DNA of 64,000 bases from Sphingomonas cremea (GCF_021502585.1 NZ_JAKFGM010000003.1:186001-250000), one strand, 5' to 3'. Counted from the first letter of the stretch, positions 8,684 through 16,390 are shown. Notes: generated from the sequence alone by a model not told the origin. A program made the numbers and translations.

Positions 8684-11366
8684 TCGCTCCTTTTACCTTT
8701 GCCCAGCGGGACGCGATCCTCTGCCGCGCCGCATCGACGGCGGCAAGCAGTGACGACCAATCCTCATGGCCACATAGCGAAGCGACCAGCGCCTGCGACT
8801 GCTCGGCCGGTTCCATGCCCTTGCTGCCGACCAGCCTCAGCACAACCAGCATCCGGCTCAGTAATCGCAAATCCGGGTCGGCCCCGTCATCGATCAGCCC
8901 CGCGTCGACGAGCGCCTCCAGCGCCACTTCGAGCCGGGGGTCGAGACCGATGCGATGGGTCAGCTGGAGCGTGTGAACCGCGAACTCCAGATCGACCAAC
9001 CCGCCCGGACCGAGCTTGATGTCGAGCGGCCCGGCGGGCGGTTTGTGCCGTGCCATCTCATCACGCATCGAAGCGGCATCGGCAAGGATTTTGGCCGGAT
9101 CGGTTGCCGTTTGCAGGATCGCGCGGACGAGGTCGCGGACCTTGGTGCGCGCCGAGTCCGACCCCGTCAGCGGCCGCGCTCGGCACAGTGCCATATGCTC
9201 CCACGTCCAGGCCTCGGTCCGCTGATAGGCCTCAAACGCCTCCAGGCTTACTGCAAGCATGCCCTGAGCGCCCTGCGGCCTCAGGCGCGTGTCGACATCG
9301 TAAAGCGGGCCAGCAGCGGTCGGGGTGGCCAGCGCCGCGTTGATCCGGCTTGCCAAGCGATTGAAGTAATCGGTCGCAGGCAGCGACTTTGCACCGTCCG
9401 ATTGTACTCCCGGCGGCGCGTCGAACAAATAAATGAGGTCGAGGTCGCTGGCATGGGTCAGCGCCCGTCCGCCCAGCCGACCGAGCCCAAGCACGACCAG
9501 TTCTCCGCCAGCTACCTTCCCGTGAGTTCGGGCGAATTCGCTCTCCACTCCCTCGGCAAGTGCGACAATCGCAGCTTCGGCGAGGTCGCTGTAGCCCTCC
9601 GCAATGACGATCGGGTCGCGGTGCGCGGCGAGCAATTGCACCCCAAGCGCGAAACGTCGCTCGCCGACCATCCGCCGGATATGATCGAGGGCGAGATCGA
9701 ACGGTTCATCGCGTACGACCTTCAGGAATCGCTCGGCCAGCGCCACGGCGTCCGGCGGAGGGGCGAAGCTGGACTCGTCGATCAGCCCGTCGAGCAAGGT
9801 TGGCCGCCGTCCCAATTGCTCCGCCAGCGGCGGCGCATGTGCCAGGATCAGCGCCACCAAATCGGCCAACGGAGGCCGCGCGGCGAGGAGCCGGTAGAGG
9901 TTCACGCCGCTCGACAATTTATCGACGATATCGCTGAACCGATTGAGCGCCCGGATCGGCTCCGGCCCAGCCGCCACCGCGCGCATTAAGGTCGGCAGCA
10001 TTTCCTCGAACGCGGCGCGTGCAGGCGGAGATCGCAACGACCGGGCGCGCCCTGATCGCCAGTCGCCGACCCGGCGGCATGCCTCCTCGACATCGATAAA
10101 GCCCATTGCGCCAAGCTCCGCGCGGAGGATGTCTGGGTCGTTCGACAGTCGCTCCTCGCGCTCCGACACCAGCCCGTCGAATTGCGTCCCAACCGCTTCG
10201 ACGTGAGGAGCAAGCGCTTCGATCAGCTCGGCCCCGTTGCGATAGCCATCGAGGCGCGCCACCTCATCGAGCGCCTGCGCGTCGCTCGGCAGTCGATGCT
10301 CCTGACGATCGTCGATCATCTGGATGCGATGTTCTGCTGTCCGGAGGGCACGATATGCGTCACCAATCGCCTTGGCCACGCCGGGCTCGAGCCGCCCCGC
10401 CGAGGCCAGCTCATCGAGCGCATCGAGCGTCGCAGGCGCACGCAACGCCGGCTCTCGCCCGCCGTGGATCAACTGCTGGACTTGGGTGAAAAATTCAGCT
10501 TCGCGGATTCCACCCCGGCCGCGCTTCAGATCATAGCCGGGGCCGAACGCCTGGCCCTGGGCATAATGGTCGCGAATCCGCAGCGAGATGTCGCGGATTT
10601 CCTGGATTGCGCCGAAATCGAGCGCACGCCGCCAGATGAATGGGCTGATTTCGGCCAGGAATGATTGACCCAATGCGACATCACCCGCCGCCGCCCTGGC
10701 GCGGATGAATGCTGCACGTTCCCAGGGGAGTGCCGAACTTTCATAATAGCTGATGGCGGCGTCCGCCGGCAGGACGATGGGTGTTACCTCCGGCGAAGGC
10801 CGGAGCCGCATGTCGACCCGGGCGACATAGCCGTCATGGGTTCGCTGCTGCATCAGTTCGATGAACCGCCGGCCATAGCGGACCGCCGCCTCTCCAGGTT
10901 CATCGCGCGGCCGCCTTGGTAGAGTCTCCGGATCGAACAGCAGGACGAGGTCGACGTCCGAAGAATAATTCAGTTCGCCGCTGCCAAGCTTGCCGAGCGC
11001 GAGGATTGCCAGCCCGCGCGGCTCCTCGTCGGGCACCCGTTCGAGCATCGCCGTCCTTATCGCTTCGTCCATCGCGGCATCGGCGAAATCGGACAGGGTC
11101 GCCGTAACCCATTCCAGCGGCCGTTCGCCGCTGAGGTCGGCCAGCGCAACCGCAAGCGCAAGGGCATGACGGCGACGGCGCAACCGCTCGCCGACCGACC
11201 CGCCCTCGAGTGCGAGCGCCTGTGCGACCGCCGCCTCGCCGCCCTGCTCGACGAATGTTTTCGCAATATCGGGAAAGGCAGCAGCAGCGCTTTTCAAGAA
11301 GGGTGCATGCGCCTCGGCGCGGGCCAGCGCAGCGGCTCGGTCATCCGAAATAACTGTCACTGACAT
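8670..11366 (-). CDS. glnE: Bifunctional glutamine synthetase adenylyltransferase/deadenylase
   Basis: GlnE (898 residues) adjusts glutamine synthetase activity by adding or removing AMP, under control of the PII protein. Two nucleotidyltransferase domains are visible: the N-terminal adenylyl-removing domain with LGKLGSGELNYSSDVDLV near residue 120, and the C-terminal adenylyltransferase domain with GLGRLGGRALTHASDLDLIY near residue 620, each with the G-S/T-x-D-x-D metal site. Helical PII-deadenylase-associated regions follow each domain. The length is slightly below the E. coli protein, as usual in sphingomonads. It is followed by an overlapping peroxiredoxin gene. The start ATG at 11366 is 66 bases from the divergent small gene at 11433. 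Confidence 0.96.
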   Translation of the reverse strand: MSVTVISDDRAAALARAEAHAPFLKSAAAAFPDIAKTFVEQGGEAAVAQALALEGGSVGERLRRRRHALALAVALADLSGERPLEWVTATLSDFADAAMDEAIRTAMLERVPDEEPRGLAILALGKLGSGELNYSSDVDLVLLFDPETLPRRPRDEPGEAAVRYGRRFIELMQQRTHDGYVARVDMRLRPSPEVTPIVLPADAAISYYESSALPWERAAFIRARAAAGDVALGQSFLAEISPFIWRRALDFGAIQEIRDISLRIRDHYAQGQAFGPGYDLKRGRGGIREAEFFTQVQQLIHGGREPALRAPATLDALDELASAGRLEPGVAKAIGDAYRALRTAEHRIQMIDDRQEHRLPSDAQALDEVARLDGYRNGAELIEALAPHVEAVGTQFDGLVSEREERLSNDPDILRAELGAMGFIDVEEACRRVGDWRSGRARSLRSPPARAAFEEMLPTLMRAVAAGPEPIRALNRFSDIVDKLSSGVNLYRLLAARPPLADLVALILAHAPPLAEQLGRRPTLLDGLIDESSFAPPPDAVALAERFLKVVRDEPFDLALDHIRRMVGERRFALGVQLLAAHRDPIVIAEGYSDLAEAAIVALAEGVESEFARTHGKVAGGELVVLGLGRLGGRALTHASDLDLIYLFDAPPGVQSDGAKSLPATDYFNRLASRINAALATPTAAGPLYDVDTRLRPQGAQGMLAVSLEAFEAYQRTEAWTWEHMALCRARPLTGSDSARTKVRDLVRAILQTATDPAKILADAASMRDEMARHKPPAGPLDIKLGPGGLVDLEFAVHTLQLTHRIGLDPRLEVALEALVDAGLIDDGADPDLRLLSRMLVVLRLVGSKGMEPAEQSQALVASLCGHEDWSSLLAAVDAARQRIASRWAKVKGANDVG

Positions 11367-11432
11367 GAGACAGTCTTTGGCCGATTTCGACGAATTACGA
11401 AACCGCTTGCCTGTTCAAGCATTTATACATCG

Positions 11433-11609
11433 ATGAATATTGAACGTCCCTTTTCTTTGAGGACGAACGGTTCGATGACTCGCACTACCAGTTGGACCGA
11501 ACTTCCTCCCAGCCAAGCCGGCCTGGCCGCAGCCCTGCGCCGCGCTTTCGCGATGCCGGAGGACGAGACCGCGCGCAAGTTCGAGGAACTGCTCCACCGT
11601 CTCGGCTGA
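11433..11609 (+). CDS. Small hypothetical protein (58 aa)
   Basis: This short open frame encodes 58 residues with an amphipathic C-terminal half (GLAAALRRAF followed by ARKFEELLHRLG). I do not recognise the family. A second in-frame ATG at 11475 has the purine run GAGGA about 11 bases upstream and would give a 44-residue product starting MTRTTSW. Coding is supported by GC-rich third positions over the second half and by the snug fit between divergent glnE and convergent ecfG, whose stop is 4 bases away. The helical C-terminus and the position beside the stress sigma factor suggest a possible role with the GSR, but this is inference from context only. Confidence 0.5.
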   Translation: MNIERPFSLRTNGSMTRTTSWTELPPSQAGLAAALRRAFAMPEDETARKFEELLHRLG

Positions 11610-11613
11610 ACCT

Positions 11614-12324
11614 TCAGCCGCGGTCGCGGCTGAGTTCGTCCACCTCGGCCATGATTTCCTGAAGTGCTGACTGATCCGGGTCGGTCTTATGCTGACGGCG
11701 CGATGGCAGCTTGCCGCCAGTCAGCAGCGCCTCGAGCGCCACCCGGCCGCGCGCCACCCGGCTCTTGATTGTGCCGACCGCACATCCGCAAATTTCCGCA
11801 GCTTCCTCATAGGCAAAGCCCCCTGCGCCGACCAGGATCAGCGCCTCGCGCTGCGGCTGGGGCAAGTGCAGCAAGGCACGCTGCATGTCGCCCAGTTCGA
11901 CGTGGCGGTCCTGGCTGGCCGGTGCGGAAAGGATCTTCGCCGCGACGACATCGTCCCACTCGCCCTTGAAGCGAGCGCGGCGCATCTGGCTGAGGAAAAG
12001 ATTGCGCAGGATGATGAAAGTCCAGGCCCGCATGTTCGTCCCGGCCTGAAAGCGCTTGCGAGCCGCCCATGCCTTGAGCAGCGTCTCCTGCACCAGGTCA
12101 TCGGCAAGATCACGGCTACCCGACAACGAACGGCCAAAGGCGCGCAAATGCGGGATGACTTGCGCCAGCTGGACCTTGAACTCGTCGTCCGGCAGCGGCA
12201 CCAGCTCGGCGCGCTCGACATCTGCTTCTTCGCTGTCCGGTCGATCAGTCAATGAATCCCGCCCCGTTTGGCCATCGGCAGAGTCGCCCGCCGCCGAACC
12301 ATGATAGCCTTCGCTGCTACACAT
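11614..12324 (-). CDS. ecfG: General stress response ECF sigma factor EcfG
   Basis: An ECF sigma factor of the EcfG (ECF15) type that directs RNA polymerase to general stress genes and is held inactive by NepR. Region sigma-2 reads DLADDLVQETLLKAWAARKR and AWTFIILRNLFLSQMRR; sigma-4 reads LPQPQREALILVGAGGFAYE and CAVGTIKSRVARGR. The frame is open up to 12513, but that start overlaps the predicted EcfG promoter and runs through a separate small gene, so the ATG at 12324 is preferred (236 residues). No strong ribosome site is seen before it, and only 11 bases separate it from the small membrane protein gene upstream, so translation may be coupled. The promoter match at 12514-12538 predicts autoregulation. 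Confidence 0.92.
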   Translation of the reverse strand: MCSSEGYHGSAAGDSADGQTGRDSLTDRPDSEEADVERAELVPLPDDEFKVQLAQVIPHLRAFGRSLSGSRDLADDLVQETLLKAWAARKRFQAGTNMRAWTFIILRNLFLSQMRRARFKGEWDDVVAAKILSAPASQDRHVELGDMQRALLHLPQPQREALILVGAGGFAYEEAAEICGCAVGTIKSRVARGRVALEALLTGGKLPSRRQHKTDPDQSALQEIMAEVDELSRDRG

Positions 12325-12335
12325 TGATGTAGGGC

Positions 12336-12476
12336 TTAGCGCGCAATGAACAATATAAGGGCGAAGATCCCGATTACGAGCAGCAGGCCGACCCCAAGCA
12401 CGACGCGCGTGACATGAGGAGTGGCCCCAGCCCGTGCTTGGGTGGCCGTCAAATGTTCGGGCGATCCGTCCGTCAT
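12336..12476 (-). CDS. Small single-pass membrane protein upstream of ecfG (46 aa)
   Basis: This 46-residue frame begins MTDGSPEHLTATQARAG and ends with one strong transmembrane helix (VVLGVGLLLVIGIFALILFI) followed by AR. A good ribosome site (AGGGG, about 6 bases upstream of ATG at 12476) is present, and it is the first start after the GSR promoter at 12514-12538. It lies in a different frame from the extended ecfG reading frame. The stop is 11 bases from the ecfG start, so the two are one operon. The function is unknown; similar small membrane proteins are common in stress regulons. I do not recognise a named family. Confidence 0.7.
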   Translation of the reverse strand: MTDGSPEHLTATQARAGATPHVTRVVLGVGLLLVIGIFALILFIAR

Positions 12477-12513
12477 TCATTACCCCTGTCAGGAAATTCG
12501 GTTTCAGGCCCAT

Positions 12514-12538
12514 AACGACGCGGGCTGCGACCTGTTCC
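12514..12538 (-). promoter_or_regulatory. EcfG-type promoter (GGAAC-N16-CGTT) for the ecfG operon
   Basis: Reading the minus strand, GGAAC (12538-12534) is followed after exactly 16 bases by CGTT (12517-12514). This is a perfect match to the published alphaproteobacterial general-stress sigma factor promoter. It lies 38 bases upstream of the ATG of the 46-residue protein and 190 bases upstream of ecfG, in the correct orientation, predicting positive autoregulation. Confidence 0.8.
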
Positions 12539-12563
12539 CTGAAGGGTAGCCCTGCCGGAAAAT

Positions 12564-13364
12564 CTAGGCAGCCGGAACGGTCGCGGCGTCGAAAAACAGC
12601 GCCTGGCTGATCGCCGCCTTCACTGTCGACCTTTGGAACGGCTTGGTGATCAGGAAGGTCGGCTCGGGCCTCGCCCCGGTCAGCAGCCGTTCCGGAAATG
12701 CGGTGATGAAGATCACCGGCACCGAGAATTCGGCAAGGATGTCCTTGACCGCATCGATTCCGCTGCTGTCGTCGGCCAGCTGGATGTCTGCCAGCACGAG
12801 TCCGGGCGGCGACTTCCTGGCTTGGGCGACCGCTTCGTCACGGGTCACGGCAACCCCGGTTACGTTGTGGCCGAGGTCTCGGACGATCGACTCGATATCC
12901 ATGGCGATGATCGGCTCATCCTCGATAATCAGCACGTCGGCATGGGTTTGCCGTTCAATTTCGGCCATCGCCTCCGCGACCAGGCTTTCGACATCCTCAG
13001 GCGTGGCGTCGATCAGATAAGCTGTATCCTCGCTGGAGAAGCCCTCAAGGCTGGTAAGCAGCAGCGCCTGGCGAGAAAGCGGCGTGATCCGCGAAAGCCG
13101 GGCCTGGGCAATGCCCTCGGGTCCGCCAATTTCCATCGACGGTTCCTCACCTTCTTCGATGTTGGCGCTCGACCAGATGGCATGGAAGGTGCGGTAGAGT
13201 CCGAGGCGTGGATCAACGTCGCGCGGAAAATCGTCGGGCGAAGCGACGATCGTCTCCAGCGTCGCGCGGACGAATGCGTCGCCATGGACCTGGCTGCCCG
13301 TCAGGGCGCGCGCATAGCGGCGAAGGAAGGGAAGATGTGGTGCGAGTTCCTGGCCCAGCGACAT
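12564..13364 (-). CDS. phyR: General stress response regulator PhyR
   Basis: PhyR (266 residues) is the anti-anti-sigma switch of the GSR. Residues 1-140 form the sigma-like domain that mimics EcfG (LPFLRRYARALTGS, SRQALLLTSLEGFSSEDTAY), and residues 143-260 form a receiver domain (DVLIIEDEP) with phospho-acceptor Asp193 in VLADIQ, the FAT GUY-type motif FITAFPERLLTG and conserved Lys241 in ITKPF. When phosphorylated, the sigma-like domain binds NepR and releases EcfG. It is divergent from nepR, with 294 bases between their chosen starts. No EcfG-type promoter was found reading toward phyR, so it may have a different promoter. Confidence 0.96.
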   Translation of the reverse strand: MSLGQELAPHLPFLRRYARALTGSQVHGDAFVRATLETIVASPDDFPRDVDPRLGLYRTFHAIWSSANIEEGEEPSMEIGGPEGIAQARLSRITPLSRQALLLTSLEGFSSEDTAYLIDATPEDVESLVAEAMAEIERQTHADVLIIEDEPIIAMDIESIVRDLGHNVTGVAVTRDEAVAQARKSPPGLVLADIQLADDSSGIDAVKDILAEFSVPVIFITAFPERLLTGARPEPTFLITKPFQRSTVKAAISQALFFDAATVPAA

Positions 13365-13502
13365 AAAACGGTAGCTCCCCTAAAATTCTAAGATCGTTGC
13401 GCGCCCGTTTTGGGCGGGCCGTTGAAATGGTGCAAGCCTGTCGACTGTCGGAACGCGCCGTCTCAATGACGCAACACCCTTCGCCCCAAGTTTGCGAAAG
13501 GT

Positions 13503-13528
13503 GGAACAAAGGATAGGCGATTTGGTTT
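13503..13528 (+). promoter_or_regulatory. Candidate EcfG-type promoter upstream of nepR
   Basis: GGAAC at 13503-13507 is followed after 16 bases by GGTT (13524-13527), one mismatch from CGTT, in the intergenic region before nepR and reading toward it. The spacing agrees with the perfect match in front of ecfG. It lies about 130 bases upstream of the chosen nepR start. Confidence 0.6.
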
Positions 13529-13658
13529 CCTCTCCCAACCTGCACTGCTCGTCGCATGGATTGACGGCACGAGCGGGCGGGCGATAGTGCCCTTGGCTCA
13601 TCGGCGGCTTTTCGGAGCCCCGTTGGCTATGCGCCGAGTTTTAGAGTTGAAGAAGGAT

Positions 13659-13874
13659 ATGGCGCATATGCTTGCGCTCGAGGGGGACGAGAGGTTGAGT
13701 GGGACTCAAAAAGCCAATGGCAAACGCGAGCCATCCGGCTCCAACCCTCGTGACAGCAAGGCCCGCAAGGACCGCAAGGGAACCGTCGGGCGAGCGCTCC
13801 GGACGGTTTATGACGATATGCTGCGCGAAGAGGTTCCCAGGGACTTTCTGGACCTGCTGCGCAAGCTGGACTAA
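13659..13874 (+). CDS. nepR: Anti-sigma factor NepR
   Basis: A 71-residue NepR that sequesters EcfG until phosphorylated PhyR binds it. The family core is plain in the C-terminal half: GRALRTVYDDMLREEVPRDF followed by LDLLRKLD, preceded by a basic, disordered N-terminus. The frame is open from 13587, but the ATG at 13659 follows GAAGAAGG with suitable spacing; ATG at 13668 is an alternative. The kinase gene follows after 27 bases in the same direction, so the two are probably co-transcribed, from the EcfG-type promoter at 13503-13528. Divergent phyR lies upstream. Confidence 0.9.
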   Translation: MAHMLALEGDERLSGTQKANGKREPSGSNPRDSKARKDRKGTVGRALRTVYDDMLREEVPRDFLDLLRKLD

Positions 13875-13901
13875 TCCCATCGTTCGGATCCAGGTCGCCT
13901 G

Positions 13902-15443
13902 ATGGAGCGCCGGCACTCCCTGTTGGAGCGCTGGCCGACAGGGGCCGTCATGCTTCTGCTTTTGACAGTGGCACTGCTGCCGCTGGGCTTGGTCCTCGCC
14001 TGGATCGCGCAGCAAAATGTAAGGGAAACCAACAGGGCGCTGGTCGAACGCGCTGACCAGCAAGGGCTGGTGGCATTCCAATCGATCGAAAGTCTTATTG
14101 CGCGCAATGCCCTGGCGCTTCGGATCGCGGCCAACGGTGCGCTGACCTATGACCGGGCCCAGCCTTGCGCCGCGGCGACCCGGTCCCTCGCGATCTCGCC
14201 CGCAGTCGCGACCCAGTTCCGCATACGCGACAGCAGCGGCAAGACGATTTGCACGGTCGGCCAGTTCAGGCCGGAACGCGACGATTTGCTGGTCGCCCCG
14301 GGCGACATCCGCATGTGGGTGTCCCCGCAAAACCTTGTCTCTTACCGCGTCGGGCTGGCCGGCGGGATGGCTACCGGCGTGCTTACGCCGGAAGAGCTTC
14401 GCAAGGCGGCGCTCGACGCGACCGGTGGACTTCGCGGGCTGACGATCAGCGATGGGGCAAATGAACTGTCGGTAATCAAAATGCCGACACCGGCCGCAGA
14501 TGGACGCCTTGCCCATGAACGAACCTACGAGGTTGGCGACGGCCAGCTACACGTCCGGGCAGAGACGTCGGTTGAGAGTACAACCCTTCTCGACCAGATC
14601 GTCATGCTGTTGCCGGTGCTGATGTGGGTGGCCGCTACCCTGCTAAGCTGGCTGTTGGTTCGGCGATTGCTGCTTGTGCCGCTGGCCAGCCTGCAACGAG
14701 CAGTCAGCGAGTATCAGCCCGATGGCGAAGGCCTCGTCCTTCCGGCCAAGCTTGGTGTCGCATCCGAAATTCGCGAGCTAAGCGACGCCTTCGAGCGTGC
14801 TGTCGACCGCATCGAGGGCGCCGAGCGCGAGGCGGTCGTTGCCCTCGATGGCCAACGGCGGCTGGTCCGTGAAGTGCATCATCGGGTGAAGAACAATCTT
14901 CAGGTGGTTGCCTCGCTGCTCAGCATTCACGGCCGAAGCGCATCGAAGCAAGAGGCCAAGGATGCCTATTCTGCGATCGGCCGGCGAGTCGACGCTCTTT
15001 CGGTGGTTCATCGCCATCACTATGCCGAGTTGGAAGAAAATCGCGGTATCGCGCTTCGTCCCCTGCTGACCGAGCTGGCTGCTGACCTTCGCTCCAGCGC
15101 TCCGGCAGAGGCTCGCGGAATGCGCATCGAACTCGACTTGGACGCGCCATCGACAACCCAGGATGTCGCCGTCGCATCCTCTTTTCTTGTCACCGAAATC
15201 GTCGAATTCGCAATGCTTCGGCATCCCAACGACAGCATCGAGATTTCGCTGCGGCGCGAGGATGAGCTCACCGCCACTCTGGCCATATCATCATCGGTGT
15301 TGATTCCCGATGGCGCGCCGGACGATGTCGCCAAGCAGCAATTCGAGCGAATTGTGGAAGGACTGGCCCGCCAGCTTCGCTCTCCGCTCGATCGCAAACT
15401 GGGCCGCTACGCGGTCACTTTGCCGGTATTCCCAAAGGACTGA
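13902..15443 (+). CDS. phyP: HisKA_2 sensor kinase with degenerate ATPase domain (PhyP-like)
   Basis: A 513-residue membrane sensor: transmembrane helix 1 at about residues 17-37, a periplasmic domain of about 190 residues, helix 2 at about 230-252, a HAMP-like linker, and a HisKA_2 box REVHHRVKNNLQVVASLLS with phospho-acceptor His near residue 326. The C-terminal ATPase region has no recognisable N-box (SSFLVTEIVEFAMLRHP stands at its place) and no DxGxG or GxGL glycine boxes. In Sphingomonas sp. Fr1 the kinase-like protein PhyP next to nepR is a negative regulator acting on PhyR, probably as a phosphatase; location and degenerate ATPase fit that role here. Assignment as PhyP is by position and architecture, not alignment. 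Confidence 0.78.
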   Translation: MERRHSLLERWPTGAVMLLLLTVALLPLGLVLAWIAQQNVRETNRALVERADQQGLVAFQSIESLIARNALALRIAANGALTYDRAQPCAAATRSLAISPAVATQFRIRDSSGKTICTVGQFRPERDDLLVAPGDIRMWVSPQNLVSYRVGLAGGMATGVLTPEELRKAALDATGGLRGLTISDGANELSVIKMPTPAADGRLAHERTYEVGDGQLHVRAETSVESTTLLDQIVMLLPVLMWVAATLLSWLLVRRLLLVPLASLQRAVSEYQPDGEGLVLPAKLGVASEIRELSDAFERAVDRIEGAEREAVVALDGQRRLVREVHHRVKNNLQVVASLLSIHGRSASKQEAKDAYSAIGRRVDALSVVHRHHYAELEENRGIALRPLLTELAADLRSSAPAEARGMRIELDLDAPSTTQDVAVASSFLVTEIVEFAMLRHPNDSIEISLRREDELTATLAISSSVLIPDGAPDDVAKQQFERIVEGLARQLRSPLDRKLGRYAVTLPVFPKD

Positions 15444-15495
15444 CCGGCACCTGCAGAAAAATGCGACGAACCGTTGAATAAATTTCATTCGGGCG

Positions 15496-15521
15496 GGAAC
15501 CGAGTCCGAAAAAGGGACGTT
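15496..15521 (+). promoter_or_regulatory. EcfG-type promoter (GGAAC-N17-CGTT) of a candidate small RNA
   Basis: GGAAC at 15496-15500 and CGTT at 15518-15521 are separated by 17 bases, matching the GSR consensus. It reads on the plus strand, away from the end of the PhyP-like kinase gene and into the antisense of the tatC 3' end. No protein-coding frame follows; instead two C-rich stem-loops and a terminator follow (15527-15632). Confidence 0.7.
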
Positions 15522-16390
15522 TAAGGTTCTGGATAGTGACCTTTTGCCCCCCCGCTCTCGCTATCCGACGAAATGGGCCCGGAATCGCCAACCCTCCCCC
15601 CCCCCGGTGGCGCTTTCGGGCCCACATTTTTGTCTGCGGCAGACGCGCGCCGGGCGGCGCGCCAATGGGTCAGGCGGATCGCCAAAATCGCAAACTCGTA
15701 GAGCGCATAGAGCGGAACGAGCAGCAGCAGCATGGATACGACATCGGGCGGCGTCAGCACCGCCGAAACTGCGGCGGCCACTACGATCGCATAGCGTCGT
15801 GATTTGGCGAGCTGTTGCCGGGTCACGATCCCAGCCCGCTCCAGCACCATCAGCAACACCGGCGTCAGGAATGCCACGCCAAACCCGAACAGGAAGCGCG
15901 TGACGAAATTCAGGTAATTGCCGATGGCCGGCAGCGCCTCCTGCGTAACGCCGCCGACATTGCCCTCGAATCCCAGCAGGAATTTCAACGCCCAGGGCAT
16001 TGCAACGAAATAGGCAAAGCTGGCGCCGCCCACGAAAAAGAAGGGCGTCATCAACAGGAATGGCAGGAAGGCCTTTTTTTCCTTGGCATAAAGACCGGGC
16101 GCGACGAACCGCCAGATCTGTGTCGCCAGCACCGGGAAGCTGATCATCAGCGCCGCGAAAAAGGCGACCTTTACCTCGACAAAAAAGGCTTCGAAAATGT
16201 CGGTGTAGATGAGCTTGCCCTGCCCGGCGGCGAGCAGCGGCTGCACCAGCACCGCGAAGATCGGCTTGGCGAAGTAGAGGCAAACGAAGAAGCCGGCGAA
16301 GAGCGTCACCACGCACCACAGCAGCCGACGGCGAAGCTCTACCAGATGGTCGAGCAGCGGCGCCTTGGTCTCATCGATGTCACTGATCAT
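15521..16390 (-). CDS. tatC: Twin-arginine translocase subunit TatC
   Basis: TatC (289 residues) is the polytopic receptor of the Tat pathway that binds twin-arginine signal peptides and exports folded proteins. The conserved N-terminal LLDHLVELRRRLLW, the first cytoplasmic loop FxxxAxPxF-like region, and FVAPGLYAKEKKAFLPF are all present, with six hydrophobic helices. The start overlaps the tatB stop (ATGA). After the last helix (about residue 245) there is an unusual Gly/Ser-rich tail of about 35 residues (KAPPGGGRVGDSGP onward), which coincides with the terminator and candidate small RNA on the other strand; the tail codons may be shaped by those elements rather than by TatC function. Confidence 0.96.
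   Translation of the reverse strand: MISDIDETKAPLLDHLVELRRRLLWCVVTLFAGFFVCLYFAKPIFAVLVQPLLAAGQGKLIYTDIFEAFFVEVKVAFFAALMISFPVLATQIWRFVAPGLYAKEKKAFLPFLLMTPFFFVGGASFAYFVAMPWALKFLLGFEGNVGGVTQEALPAIGNYLNFVTRFLFGFGVAFLTPVLLMVLERAGIVTRQQLAKSRRYAIVVAAAVSAVLTPPDVVSMLLLLVPLYALYEFAILAIRLTHWRAARRASAADKNVGPKAPPGGGRVGDSGPISSDSESGGAKGHYPEP
15527..15632 (+). ncRNA. gsrN: Candidate GsrN-like stress-induced small RNA
   Basis: A predicted RNA of about 105 bases begins 6-7 bases after an EcfG-type -10. It folds into two hairpins: GGATAG (15531-15536) with CTATCC (15561-15566), exposing a loop with seven consecutive C residues, and a 16-bp near-perfect stem (15575-15590 with 15608-15623), exposing a loop of CCC-T-C-rich sequence, then TTTTT (15627-15631). 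The Caulobacter GsrN RNA is known to be made from a general-stress promoter and to act through C-rich loops on mRNA leaders, and homologues have been reported near ecfG loci. Promoter, loops, terminator and location all fit. It overlaps the 3' end of tatC antisense. The symbol is by analogy only; no alignment was made. Confidence 0.6.
15575..15631 (+). terminator. Rho-independent terminator (plus strand)
   Basis: GGGCCCG (15575-15581) pairs with CGGGCCC (15617-15623); the stem continues inward through GAA/TTT and CGCCA/TGGCG with one mismatch and one G-T pair. T5 follows at 15627-15631. It can end both the nepR-kinase transcript and the candidate small RNA. On the minus strand it lies within tatC codons and has no T-run. 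Confidence 0.7.

Noticed and set aside
11614-12513. Longer ecfG start at 12513
   Set aside because: It would begin at the promoter -10 element and run through a separate small gene; the conserved domain starts after 12324.
13449-13475. Second GGAAC upstream of nepR
   Set aside because: No CGTT or GTT occurs at the required spacing; GCAAC is there instead.
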